Shown here one piece after another: positions 25,487 through 34,368 of a stretch of 64,000 bases of DNA. The stretch's first letter is position 1; each line of letters begins with the position of its first letter. Position numbers and translations under genes: made by a program. Origin of the DNA: Chryseobacterium sp. FH1 (GTDB taxonomy: Bacteria > Bacteroidota > Bacteroidia > Flavobacteriales > Weeksellaceae); assembly GCF_000735135.1 (NCBI RefSeq), contig NZ_JPLZ01000006.1, positions 1,674,001 to 1,738,000 on the forward strand, written 5' to 3'. The notes under the pieces are model-generated. The model saw nothing but the letters and a program-made list of their open reading frames with translations, made no database searches and was not told the origin of the DNA.

Positions 25487-25572
25487 GGTTGCAAAACTGA
25501 AAAAGCCCATACCTGGACATTCCTGCACCTATGCGACTAGCTTTTGTAGTTGTCCGAAAGTCTTTTGCAACC
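25487..25572. other. 86-bp element bounded by inverted repeats
   Basis: GGTTGCAAAA (25487-25496) and TTTTGCAACC (25563-25572) are perfect inverted ends. Inside them GGACA/TGTCC (25514/25551) and ACTA/TAGT can also pair, so the unit can fold into a nested stem. It may be a structured RNA or a small non-autonomous element; no second copy lies in this window. The remaining spacer from 25338 to 25673 shows nothing else. Confidence 0.4.
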
Positions 25573-25673
25573 TTGCAACATAATTTTGGAAATTTTGAAA
25601 TAGATTGATGATATGTGTAATGTTTTTTAGTAAAATAATTATCTTTAAAACTTATATTAAAAACACTCAAAAA

Positions 25674-26398
25674 ATGATTAATTCAATTGACCTTACGCGT
25701 TTGCATAACGCTAATTATCTGCAATTCCAAAAAGACTTTTTGGAAATTATTTCAAGAAACAACCCAACAGTTTTGCAGATAGAAACCAATTATAACGGCC
25801 TTTCTGACAAAATCAATGAGCTGGAAGACCTATTCAAAAAAGTTTTAGCTAATCCTATTTTTCAAGAACTATTGGTTTTGGATGAGAGTAGAGATTATGC
25901 GGTAAATGTGATTTATTACGCTACATTGGCGTACTCTTACCATTAATGCTACTACAAAACAAAGCAAAATGCAGATGCTATGCTAGCCAACATCAAACGA
26001 TATGGCTCAATTGTCAGGCAGGGACAGCTGTCATCAATAATCTGATCAATGACTGTGAAAAGAAATCGGAGCTTAACCAAGCCATTGTTACATTTGACCT
26101 GAAAGCCTGGAAAGAAGAGCTGGGAAGCATCAATACAGAATTCAGTACCTGATATCTTGATAGAACTCACGTTTATGGCAACGCTACTCCGGAAACTCTG
26201 AAATTAAAAAGAGAAGAAACGAATACTGCCTATTATGCTTTGCGAGACAGGATCAATGCACTACATTTGTTGATAGAAATGCCACCATCGCCTTACAGTA
26301 CGGTCATCAACCAGCTGAATGCTTTGGTAGAGCAGTATAATCTGCTGGTGACAGTTCCGGAAGAACCTACAGAAAAACCTAAAACGGACGAGGTATAA
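25674..26398 (+). pseudogene. DUF6261-family protein, broken by stops and frameshifts
   Basis: Joined across frames, the text reads as one ~240-residue DUF6261-like protein. Residues from MINSIDLTRLHNANYLQFQK to YYATLAYSYH are in one frame and end at TAA (25944-25946). ADAMLANIKRYGSIVRQ is in a second frame. INNLINDCEKKSEL through INTEFST is in a third, broken by TGA at 26150-26152. YLDRTHVYGNATPETL to the end at 26398 continues in that same frame after the TGA. At least two frameshifts and one point nonsense are needed, so this is a decayed gene, not one sequencing slip. The family is Bacteroidetes-specific and of unknown function. Confidence 0.85.
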
Positions 26399-26436
26399 TT
26401 AAATTAAAAACTAATAATCAGAAAAAAATCAATGTT

Positions 26437-27786
26437 ATGATTAAAAAAATGACAATTATTTTACTTTTTATCTACAGTTTTGTTGGTGCCCAATGTTGGA
26501 AATCAGTAGCCAGTGGTGGATCGCATATAGTAGCTGTAACAACGGATGGATCTCTCTATTCTTGGGGATATAATTACTATGGACAGTTAGGAGATGGGAC
26601 TTATGTCAATAAAAAAGTTCCTACTAGGATAGGATCCGATACTGATTGGAAAACCGTTGCAACAGGGAAGTACTTCACACTTGCTATGAAGACGGATGGC
26701 TCTATATGGGCTTGGGGTGATAATCAGTTTGGTCAATTAGGAGATGGTACCAATGTAAGAAGGAATAACCCTGTACGAATTGGCACCGATAAGGAGTGGA
26801 AAAGTTTACATACCACCAGTACTAACACAATAGCTATCAAGAATAATGGCTCAATATGGGGGTGGGGTAGAAACCAATTTGGAGAATTAGGAGATGGCAC
26901 TACAGTGAGTAAAGCCTATCCTACACAAATTGGAACCGACACTGATTGGAAAACAGCTACCGGTGGTTGTGGCTTTCATACTTTCGCTATAAAAAATGAT
27001 GGCTCCCTTTGGGCTTGGGGGCGTAACTTGAATGGTGAGCTGGGCGATGGGTCGATAGTCAATAAATATTTTCCTACAAAAATAGGTAATGATACCGATT
27101 GGAAAGACGTTGCAGCAGGTTTTCGATACAGTGCTGCCATCAAAAATAATGGTTCAATCTGGATGTGGGGTGATAATGGACAGGGACAATATGGGGACAT
27201 CTTTATTGGTAATAAACTGATACCTACCAGGATGGGAGTCGCTAATAATTGGCAAAGCTTGACAACGGGTATTAATGATACCTATGCCATAAAAACAGAC
27301 GGAACACTTTGGAATTGGGGTAGAAAAACTTTAGTACTTACTCCAGGTGGTAGTATTTGGGAACATAAGTTACACAAGATTGGCAACAGCGTCGATTGGT
27401 CATATGTAAAAACATCGGATACTGGTCAACTACTATTTAAGTCTAATGGTTCATTTTGGGGGATGGGCGAGAATACTTACGGACAGTTATCAAATACAAT
27501 TTCAGGATCCATTAATGTTCCAGTGGAAATCTCCTGCTCAAGGCTTAGCGTTTCAGAAACTATCAAATCAGTGTTAAATTTTTATCCTAATCCTATTAAA
27601 GATTATTTTTTTATCAATAATAAAGAAGTTAAAACAATACAGTTATATTCATTAGATGGTAAGTTGTTGAAAGAGTACTCTGTCTCGGAAAAATATTCTA
27701 TCAATGGATTATCAAAAGGTATTTACATATTGAATATACATTTAGGAAACGGCAAAGTAATTTCTGAAAAAATAATAAAAGAGTAA
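26437..27786 (+). CDS. Secreted RCC1-repeat protein with type IX secretion tail
   Basis: The protein has a signal peptide (residues 1-18, ending FVGAQ) and about seven RCC1-like repeats of ~52 residues, each with a WGxNxxGQLGDGT core and an alternating [15 protein letters not shown] strand, which should form a beta-propeller. The last ~75 residues are a type A T9SS sorting domain ([17 protein letters not shown] ... [22 protein letters not shown]), so the product should be exported by the Por machinery to the surface or medium. Its ligand is unknown. It starts 38 bp after the DUF6261 remnant and ends 6 bp before the PBP4 gene. Confidence 0.9.
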   Translation: MIKKMTIILLFIYSFVGAQCWKSVASGGSHIVAVTTDGSLYSWGYNYYGQLGDGTYVNKKVPTRIGSDTDWKTVATGKYFTLAMKTDGSIWAWGDNQFGQLGDGTNVRRNNPVRIGTDKEWKSLHTTSTNTIAIKNNGSIWGWGRNQFGELGDGTTVSKAYPTQIGTDTDWKTATGGCGFHTFAIKNDGSLWAWGRNLNGELGDGSIVNKYFPTKIGNDTDWKDVAAGFRYSAAIKNNGSIWMWGDNGQGQYGDIFIGNKLIPTRMGVANNWQSLTTGINDTYAIKTDGTLWNWGRKTLVLTPGGSIWEHKLHKIGNSVDWSYVKTSDTGQLLFKSNGSFWGMGENTYGQLSNTISGSINVPVEISCSRLSVSETIKSVLNFYPNPIKDYFFINNKEVKTIQLYSLDGKLLKEYSVSEKYSINGLSKGIYILNIHLGNGKVISEKIIKE

Positions 27787-27792
27787 GCGTTA

Positions 27793-29166
27793 ATGAAGTA
27801 TTTCCTTTTAATTCCATTAGTAGTTTCACAAACTTATTTCTCACAATCGGTTTCTGCAGATCTGGAGAAATCTGTTAAAGAAATAATGTCTGCACCAAAT
27901 GCTTTGTCTGCGAATCTTTCTTTTTATGTTTCGGACGAAAAAGGAAATTTGGTTTATGAATTCAACGGGAGCAAAGGACTTTCTACAGCAAGTACGCAGA
28001 AGATTTTCACTTCGATTTCGGCTTTGGAAACTCTGGGAAAAGATTATCAGTTCAGAACAACTGCTTCATATTCCGGAAAGATATCGAATGGGAATTTGGA
28101 TGGCGATTTTTATATCACTTCAAACGGCGATCCGACTTTGGGAAGTTGGCGATATGAAGCTTACAAACCTGAGAACTTCAAGCAAAAATTGATCGAAGCC
28201 ATCAAGAAATCGGGTATCAAGAAAATCTCTGGAAATCTGATTGTGGACGATTCTTATTTCGATTTTCAAAGTACGCCTGGCGGTTGGCCTTGGAACGATC
28301 TTGGGAATTATTACGGCGCTGGAACCTTTGGCGTGAATTGGAGAGAAAATCAATTTGATATTAATGTTAATGGCAATCAAATTAAAAGCTATTCTTATCA
28401 GCTCGAAAATGTCAACTGGATCAATGAACTGAAAACTGGCGGAAGTTCTGACCAAAGTTTAATTTTCACGGCGCCACATTCTGAAACTGCAATGATCAAC
28501 GGAATGTTGCCCGCAGGAAAAGTTACAACTGTTTCTGGTGCAACGCCCAATCCTCCAATGCATTTAGCTATTGAAATCAAGAAAACGCTTGAAGAAAATG
28601 GAATTTCGGTTTCGGGAAAAGTCACTTCTTATTATAATGAAAAATTGGAAGGGAAATCCGTCTCAAAAGCGCCAAATTCTAATATTATTCTTGAGTACAA
28701 ATCGCCAACGCTTGATAAGATTGTCTATTGGTTTTTGAGAAAAAGCATCAATCTTTACGGTGAAACGCTCATCAAAACAATGGCAAAAGAGAAACGAAAC
28801 AATCCGAATTTCGAAACAGGAATTGCCTTTCTAAAAGATTTCTGGAAATCGAAAGGTATCAATCCAATGATGATCAATTTCGCTGACGGAAGTGGACTTT
28901 CGCCTCAGAACTATGTTTCTGCAAAAGCGCAGGTTCAAGCTTTGTTATACGCGAAAAAACAAAATTATTTTGATGTTTTCTATGAAGGTTTCCCAATGCA
29001 GAATGGCATCAAAATGAAAAGTGGAACGATTAAAGACAGTAAATCTTTCGCTGGTTATCACACTTCCAAAAGTGGGAAGAATTATGTTTTTTCTGTGATT
29101 TTGAATAATTATCAGGGTGGAAGTATTAGTAATGCTTTGTTTAAAATTTTGGATAATTTGAAGTAA
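27793..29166 (+). CDS. dacB: D-alanyl-D-alanine carboxypeptidase/endopeptidase (PBP4 type)
   Basis: This is a periplasmic class C low-molecular-mass penicillin-binding protein that trims or cleaves peptidoglycan peptide bridges. A signal peptide ends near FSQS (residue ~20). The SxxK motif is S67-T-Q-K70 (STASTQKIF). The SxN region is FADGSGLSPQNYVS, and the KTG-type box is K409-S-G411. The long segment between the first two motifs is the insertion usual in PBP4. The 457-residue length fits. It has only a 6-bp gap from the RCC1 gene. Confidence 0.93.
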   Translation: MKYFLLIPLVVSQTYFSQSVSADLEKSVKEIMSAPNALSANLSFYVSDEKGNLVYEFNGSKGLSTASTQKIFTSISALETLGKDYQFRTTASYSGKISNGNLDGDFYITSNGDPTLGSWRYEAYKPENFKQKLIEAIKKSGIKKISGNLIVDDSYFDFQSTPGGWPWNDLGNYYGAGTFGVNWRENQFDINVNGNQIKSYSYQLENVNWINELKTGGSSDQSLIFTAPHSETAMINGMLPAGKVTTVSGATPNPPMHLAIEIKKTLEENGISVSGKVTSYYNEKLEGKSVSKAPNSNIILEYKSPTLDKIVYWFLRKSINLYGETLIKTMAKEKRNNPNFETGIAFLKDFWKSKGINPMMINFADGSGLSPQNYVSAKAQVQALLYAKKQNYFDVFYEGFPMQNGIKMKSGTIKDSKSFAGYHTSKSGKNYVFSVILNNYQGGSISNALFKILDNLK

Positions 29167-29182
29167 GTGTAATGTACAAACA

Positions 29183-29228
29183 CTTCGACTCCGCTCAGTG
29201 TGACATTTACATTCTGAGGCTCTCGAAG
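29183..29228. repeat. Family B repeat, imperfect inverted pair
   Basis: CTTCGACTCCGCTCAGTGTG (29183-29202) has the same sequence as 21898-21917. The second arm is degraded (CTGAGGCTCTCGAAG, 29214-29228). It lies between the PBP4 and glycosylase genes. Confidence 0.8.
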
Positions 29229-29242
29229 ACAAAAAAAATTAA

Positions 29243-29737
29243 ATGAACAGAATTAACTCTTTCCCACCGATCGTAGATGAAAATTCGAGAATATTAATTC
29301 TTGGATCGATGCCTGGTGCTAAGTCTTTGGAAATGAATCAATATTATGCTTTTCCGCAGAATCAGTTTTGGAGAATTATGTTTCATCTTTTTGAATCGGA
29401 GTTTTCTGATGATTATGAAACAAGAATCAATCTCATCAAAGCAAATCATATAGCACTTTGGGATGTGATAGAAAGTTGCGAAAGAAAGGGTAGTAGCGAT
29501 ACGGAAATCAAGGCGGAAATTGATAACGATATTCCACAATTGATTGAAGATCATCCAAATATTAAAATGATATTTTGCAACGGACAAAAATCTTACAAAA
29601 ATCTGCTAAAAATCCTAGGTAAAAACTTCAAAATTCCAATTGTGGTCTTGCCTTCTACAAGTCCGCTCCATACGGTGAAGTTTGAGGAGAAACTGGAGTG
29701 GTGGAAAGTGATTAAAAATGATTTGAAGAAATCATAA
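29243..29737 (+). CDS. DNA-deoxyinosine glycosylase (uracil-DNA glycosylase superfamily)
   Basis: The 164-residue protein matches the small UDG-like family that removes hypoxanthine from DNA. It has RILILGSMPGAKSLE at ~14, the substrate-loop motif YYAFPQNQFWRI at ~34, and the C-terminal STSPLHT motif near 141 containing the histidine expected for catalysis. It is a single-domain, cytosolic base-excision repair enzyme. The regulator gene follows 18 bp downstream, but there is no functional reason to link them. Confidence 0.88.
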   Translation: MNRINSFPPIVDENSRILILGSMPGAKSLEMNQYYAFPQNQFWRIMFHLFESEFSDDYETRINLIKANHIALWDVIESCERKGSSDTEIKAEIDNDIPQLIEDHPNIKMIFCNGQKSYKNLLKILGKNFKIPIVVLPSTSPLHTVKFEEKLEWWKVIKNDLKKS

Positions 29738-29755
29738 TTAAATTATTAAAATAAA

Positions 29756-30316
29756 ATGCATCAAGTATTAAGGCTACATTTTGAAAATATAGTACAATTG
29801 ACTGATAATCAATTTGATTTTATAATGTCTCATTTCACGACCAGAAAATTAAAAAAACATCAGTTTCTAATTCAGGAAAATCAGATTGTGAATGAAGACT
29901 TTTGGGTTGCGAAAGGCTTGTTGAGAGCTTATAGTACAGATGCAAATGGAAAAGAACATATTATTCAATTTGCGAAAGAAGATTGGTGGATTTCAGATTA
30001 TCAAGCCTATTTCAATCAATTGCAATCTACCATCAACATTGTTTGCATGGAAGAGACCGAGGTTTTTTGTCTGTCATTGGAAAACAGAGAAAAGATTTGT
30101 TTGGAACTTCATAAAGTAGAACATTTCTTCCGGAAAAAATCCAATATGGGCTATATAGCTTTGCAAAGGAGAATTTTATCTCTGCTCAGCAGTAGTGCAA
30201 AAGAACGTTATGAACAGTTTTTGCTTCAATATCCAGACTTGTTGCAACGGATTCCTAAGGCACTCATTGCTTCTTATCTTGGAGTTTCCAGAGAAACGCT
30301 CAGCCGTTTGATTTGA
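29756..30316 (+). CDS. Crp/Fnr-family transcription regulator
   Basis: The 186-residue protein has a cyclic-nucleotide-binding-like N-terminal domain (KHQFLIQENQIVNEDFWVAKG, QFAKEDWWISDY) and a short C-terminal helix-turn-helix region (RIPKALIASYLGVSRETLSRL). The FNR cysteines for an Fe-S cluster are absent, so it belongs to the common CRP-like regulator group of Bacteroidetes. The immediate downstream gene on the same strand encodes a DJ-1-like protein and may be a target or partner. Confidence 0.9.
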   Translation: MHQVLRLHFENIVQLTDNQFDFIMSHFTTRKLKKHQFLIQENQIVNEDFWVAKGLLRAYSTDANGKEHIIQFAKEDWWISDYQAYFNQLQSTINIVCMEETEVFCLSLENREKICLELHKVEHFFRKKSNMGYIALQRRILSLLSSSAKERYEQFLLQYPDLLQRIPKALIASYLGVSRETLSRLI

Positions 30317-30402
30317 CATTTGTCACAGTAAAATTGTGATGTATGTCTCAATTTTTCCAATTCATAATTCGGAATTTTGTTTTGTTCAACAAAAGAAACA
30401 AT

Positions 30403-31173
30403 ATGAAAAAGTATTTTAATTTAATGATAAAAACGACGGCGGTCATTTTTACTTTGTCATTAGGCAATAATTTTCAGGCGCAAAATGAAACAATTATGAA
30501 AAAGAAAATTTTGTTTGTTGTGACCAGTCACGACAAAAAGGGTGGAACAGGAGAACCCACTGGTTATTATCTAGGAGAAGTTTCACATCCCTGGGAAGTG
30601 CTTCACAATGCAGGTTATGAGATTGATTTTGTAAGTCCGAAAGGTGGAAATCCGCCTGTTGACGGTTTTGATTTGACTGATGCCGTAAACAAAGAATTTT
30701 GGGAAAACAAAGAATATAGAAACAAAATTGGTAACTCTTTGAAGCCTGATGATGTGAAGCCGAACTCGTATTTAGCTATTTTTTATGCCGGTGGGCACGG
30801 TGCAATGTGGGATTTTGCTGATAATCAAAAATTATCACAATTAGCTTCGGATATTTATGAAAATGGAGGGGTTGTAGCGGCGGTTTGTCACGGTCCTGCT
30901 GGGCTTGTCAATATTAAACTAAAGAATGGGAAGTATCTTGTCGATGGTAAAAAAATCAATGCATTTACCAATGAAGAAGAAACTGAAGTGAAACTGGAAA
31001 AAATTGTTCCTTTTTTGCTGGAAGATAAATTGAAAGATCGTGGCGCCATCTTCGAAAAATCAGAAAAGTGGAAACCTCATGTAACCGTTGATAAAAAATT
31101 AGTTACGGGACAGAATCCTCAATCCGCCAAAATCGTTGGAGAGGCTATTTTAGCAGAATTGCAGAAAAAATAA
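30403..31173 (+). CDS. Secreted DJ-1/PfpI-family protein (Hsp31-like)
   Basis: The frame is open from 30343, but the start at ATG 30403 gives a proper signal peptide (MKKYFNLMIKTTAVIFTLSL, ending near FQAQ). The mature part (~230 residues) is a type-1 glutamine-amidotransferase-like fold: KILFVVTSHDKKGGTGEPTG, the acidic residue in GGHGAMWDF region, and the nucleophile elbow AAVCHGPAG with its cysteine. This matches chaperone/glyoxalase-type Hsp31 relatives. A signal peptide on such a protein suggests a periplasmic role. It may be co-regulated by the adjacent Crp-type protein. Confidence 0.88.
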   Translation: MKKYFNLMIKTTAVIFTLSLGNNFQAQNETIMKKKILFVVTSHDKKGGTGEPTGYYLGEVSHPWEVLHNAGYEIDFVSPKGGNPPVDGFDLTDAVNKEFWENKEYRNKIGNSLKPDDVKPNSYLAIFYAGGHGAMWDFADNQKLSQLASDIYENGGVVAAVCHGPAGLVNIKLKNGKYLVDGKKINAFTNEEETEVKLEKIVPFLLEDKLKDRGAIFEKSEKWKPHVTVDKKLVTGQNPQSAKIVGEAILAELQKK

Positions 31174-31187
31174 TTAATACAAAAGAT

Positions 31188-31219
31188 AAAGTGATTGTCA
31201 ATACACAATCACTTTTTTT
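31188..31219 (+). terminator. Rho-independent terminator of the DJ-1-like gene
   Basis: AAAGTGATTGT and ACAATCACTTT form an 11-bp perfect stem with a 6-nt loop, followed by a T run. Confidence 0.92.
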
Positions 31220-31236
31220 ATAAGATATATTTTGAT

Positions 31237-31962
31237 TCAACTCTTCCAAATCTCCCAAGCCTTCTCCGCCTGTTGCTCCAGCATATAAAAACCATTCAAT
31301 GTAGTTGCACCTTTTTCTGCAGATTTTCTGAGGAAAGCCGTTTCTGATGGATTATAAATCAAATCTATGACGTAATGTTTGTCCGTAATCGCATCAAATG
31401 GGAATTTTATAGAATCATCCACATTCGGGAAGGTTCCAACAGGAGTTGTTTGGATGATTAGTAATGAATCTTTTACAAGATCTTCACTCAGATTTTCAAA
31501 GTTGATTTCGGATTTTCTGGAAACGGTTTGATGTTCGATGTTATGTTTGTCCAGGATATATCTCACAGCTTTTGCCGCGCCGCCATCGCCGAGGATCAAC
31601 GCTTTTTTGTGATGTTCTTTTTTATTGATTAAAAGCGTTTTCTCAAAACCAAAAGCATCTGTGTTGTAACCGATTTTTTTACCGTTTTGGAATCTTACGC
31701 AATTCACAGCGCCAATCTGTAAAGCCTCATCACTAAGTTCATCGAGAAAAGGAATTACGGCTTGTTTGTAAGGAATCGTGACGTTGATGCCCACAAGATC
31801 TGGATTTTCTGTTACCGATTTGAAAAGGTCGATCTCAGGAATATCAATGAAGTTATAGCTGTGATTTTTCAGGAACAGTTTTTTGAATTTTTCTTCAAAG
31901 TATTTTTTTGAAAACGAGTAAGAAATATTCTTTCCCAACAATCCGAACGCTTTATTTTCCAT
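31237..31962 (-). CDS. aroE: Shikimate dehydrogenase
   Basis: The NADPH-dependent enzyme reduces 3-dehydroshikimate to shikimate. At 241 residues it is the short flavobacterial form. The catalytic lysine lies in GINVTIPYKQAV (near residue 65), with NCVRF and the aspartate in NTDAFGFEK. The Rossmann part contains LGDGGAAKAVRYIL, and NGFYMLEQQAEKAWEIW closes the fold. It stands alone on the minus strand. A -7-like box (TAAATTTG) lies at 31974-31967, five bases before the start codon. Confidence 0.93.
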   Translation of the reverse strand: MENKAFGLLGKNISYSFSKKYFEEKFKKLFLKNHSYNFIDIPEIDLFKSVTENPDLVGINVTIPYKQAVIPFLDELSDEALQIGAVNCVRFQNGKKIGYNTDAFGFEKTLLINKKEHHKKALILGDGGAAKAVRYILDKHNIEHQTVSRKSEINFENLSEDLVKDSLLIIQTTPVGTFPNVDDSIKFPFDAITDKHYVIDLIYNPSETAFLRKSAEKGATTLNGFYMLEQQAEKAWEIWKS

Positions 31963-32038
31963 AATTCAAATTTAGGAATTATCAGAAAATTACAGATCAA
32001 TTTTCTGGTAAAATTAATCAATTAATACAAAAGAAAAA

Positions 32039-32060
32039 CAACTTGAATAAGTTCAAGTTG
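32039..32060 (-). terminator. Terminator of the 32089 response regulator
   Basis: CAACTTGAA/TTCAAGTTG is a perfect 9-bp stem with a 4-nt loop. On the minus strand it is followed by TTTTTCTTTTG. Confidence 0.8.
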
Positions 32061-32088
32061 CTCATATCTTGTTTAGTGAAAATTAAAA

Positions 32089-32460
32089 TTATTTACTCGA
32101 GTAATATCTCATTTTTTCTACAATCTCTCCAAGGTCAAAGGGTTTTGGAATGAAATCTACCGCGCCACTTTCGATGGCTGTATCTCCCAATCCACGGCTT
32201 GCAGACATGATTACAACAGGAATATCTTTGAAATCTTCATTGGCTTTGATTTGTTTGCAAATGTCTCTGCCATCTTCGCCAGACAACCACATATCCATCA
32301 ATATCACATCTGGTTTAGAAGATGCCGTAAGAGAGTTGAACATTTCGGAACCTCTCTCATAATTATCTACTTCATAGCCTTCCATATTTAGCATTAGCTT
32401 AACTGAATCTAATATGGCTGGGCTATCATCTACTACGAATATTTTTTTTGAATTTGACAT
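32089..32460 (-). CDS. Stand-alone response-regulator receiver
   Basis: The 123-residue protein is a single receiver domain. The acidic pocket is D11-D12, the phosphorylation site D56 (VILMDMWLSGEDG), the switch threonine/serine lies in VVIMSASRG, and the conserved lysine in FIPKPFD. It has no output domain, so it presumably acts in a phosphorelay or by protein contact. It lies 12 bp downstream of a PAS-domain histidine kinase gene and is its likely partner. Confidence 0.93.
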   Translation of the reverse strand: MSNSKKIFVVDDSPAILDSVKLMLNMEGYEVDNYERGSEMFNSLTASSKPDVILMDMWLSGEDGRDICKQIKANEDFKDIPVVIMSASRGLGDTAIESGAVDFIPKPFDLGEIVEKMRYYSSK

Positions 32461-32472
32461 TTTTAATGTTTA

Positions 32473-34338
32473 TTAATAGGAGGTTATAGTTTTGGGAATC
32501 TCGAAACAAAAATCAGACCCTTTCCCTTCAACTGAGTTTACAAAAATCTTGCCACCACTTCGTTTTATAATCTCAGAAGAGATGTAAAGTCCCAAACCGA
32601 GACCAGGGAATGTGTGTTCTTTGCTTCCGCTCACACGGTAGTATTGTTCGAAGACCTTGTCTTTCTTATCATCTGGGATCCCAATTCCGAAATCTCGGAC
32701 GCAGAAACGAACGTTGTTGTCTTCTGTTATTTTGCTTGTAATTAATATTTTATCTGCGGTTGGAGAATATTTGATAGCATTGTTGATGAGATTGCTCATG
32801 ACCTGAGAAATTCTGTGTCTGTCGCCAGTGATAACACCAATTGCCTCAGAATTCAACTCAATTGCATGTTTGGTATTCATTTGTTGTTCTTCGACAGTTT
32901 CGGCAATCAGCTCATCAAAATTGAATTCAGAATTATTAAGAATGATCTTTCCATTTTGAATTTTCGTTACGTCCAAAAGATCATCCACGAGACTAGTCAA
33001 TTTATTTATTTGCTCATCCATTTTTTTGGCAACGTCAGCATTCCCCAAATCTTCCTGTTTTCTGAGATTTTTTTCTAGAAATTGAGAGTAGAGCTTAAGA
33101 CTAGTCAATGGTGTTTTCAACTCGTGGCTGGCAATGCCTAGGAAGTTATCCTTTTGTTGCTGGAATTGTTTGAATTCATCAATATCTGTGCAAGTTCCAA
33201 TCCATTGCAGAACTTCATTGTTCTGATCTTTTATGGGAATAGCTTTTCCGAGAAACCAGCGATAGGCATTTTCCCTAGTCCGATCTTTGAATTGATATTC
33301 GATCTCGTACCCTGTTTTGTTTTTTTGGCTGTTTTGCCAAATTGTACTTGCTCTTGGAAAATCATCGGGATGTAGGATTTTCTTTGATGCACTTGCGCGG
33401 TTGTCAACACCTTCAAAACCGCTGTACTCATACCAACGCTTGTTGTAATAGTCGATGTTTCCATCTTTGTCAGCTGTCCAAACGATGATTGGAAGACTGT
33501 CTGCAAGATTTCTGTATTTCTCCTCGTTGTCCTGAATTTGCTTTTTCGCAAGGACGAGATCGGTAACATTCACTGCAAAATTGAGAATTGCATAGACTTC
33601 ACCATCTTGATTTTTCAAAGGTTTGTAGGAGAAATTATAATAAAACGGTTTTAAAATACCATCTTGCTCCAGATATATATGATCTTCCGTTGCAGTGTAG
33701 GTTTTTCCGGTCTCAAAGACATTTTTCAAGATGTCCAAAAAAGGCTGACCTTTGAGTTCGGGCATTGCATCTTCCAACCTTTTTCCAATCACAGATCTGT
33801 CTTTGTCCCAGGTTTTTAGCATCGCATCATTTACCATATCCACGATGAGATCTTTGCCACTGTACAAACCGATGGAAAAATCAGATTCATTGATCAGGGT
33901 TTCGAATTTGTATTCGGTTTCGGCAAGGTTGATCTCCGCCATCACTTTGTCCGTCGCATCTGTCGCTACGATGCTCACGCCGATGATTTCAGTTTCTGCA
34001 TCGTTATAAATTGGCGCATAGATAAAGTCGAAATAACAAGCTTGTCTCTCTCCATTTTTGATAAGATAAGCCACTTGTTTGTAACCTTTGTAAGGAATTC
34101 CAGTTTTCTTGACCTCCCCAAGAATATCAATGAAAGGCTGGTCCTTGATTTCTGGAAGCGCTTCTATCAGCTTCATTCCAATCACTTCCTTCTCTCGTCC
34201 CCAAAGTTCCAAAATTTGAGGATTTGCAACTTTGATGACAAAATCATCGCCCATCAACATTGATAATGCAATAGGAGCCTGAGTCAGCAAGAGCGCCAAG
34301 GAGTCCTGAGAAATATTACTTTTAATAAAGTTTTTCAT
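32473..34338 (-). CDS. Soluble multi-PAS sensor histidine kinase
   Basis: The 621-residue protein lacks signal or membrane segments, so it senses in the cytosol. Three PAS domains fill residues ~15-385: two of a divergent type with VIGMKLIEALPE-type loops and a third with NGNIDYYNKRWYEYSG and a PAC motif. HisKA follows, with the phospho-accepting histidine near 405 (GIASHELKTPLTSLK). The HATPase domain at ~510-620 has the N box in SNLINNAIKY and the G box LGLGLYISSEI. The signal is unknown. It lies 30 bp downstream of an amino-acid permease gene and 12 bp upstream of a receiver gene. Confidence 0.92.
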   Translation of the reverse strand: MKNFIKSNISQDSLALLLTQAPIALSMLMGDDFVIKVANPQILELWGREKEVIGMKLIEALPEIKDQPFIDILGEVKKTGIPYKGYKQVAYLIKNGERQACYFDFIYAPIYNDAETEIIGVSIVATDATDKVMAEINLAETEYKFETLINESDFSIGLYSGKDLIVDMVNDAMLKTWDKDRSVIGKRLEDAMPELKGQPFLDILKNVFETGKTYTATEDHIYLEQDGILKPFYYNFSYKPLKNQDGEVYAILNFAVNVTDLVLAKKQIQDNEEKYRNLADSLPIIVWTADKDGNIDYYNKRWYEYSGFEGVDNRASASKKILHPDDFPRASTIWQNSQKNKTGYEIEYQFKDRTRENAYRWFLGKAIPIKDQNNEVLQWIGTCTDIDEFKQFQQQKDNFLGIASHELKTPLTSLKLYSQFLEKNLRKQEDLGNADVAKKMDEQINKLTSLVDDLLDVTKIQNGKIILNNSEFNFDELIAETVEEQQMNTKHAIELNSEAIGVITGDRHRISQVMSNLINNAIKYSPTADKILITSKITEDNNVRFCVRDFGIGIPDDKKDKVFEQYYRVSGSKEHTFPGLGLGLYISSEIIKRSGGKIFVNSVEGKGSDFCFEIPKTITSY

Positions 34339-34368
34339 TGAAATCTAATTCGAAAACTAATTGTGTTT

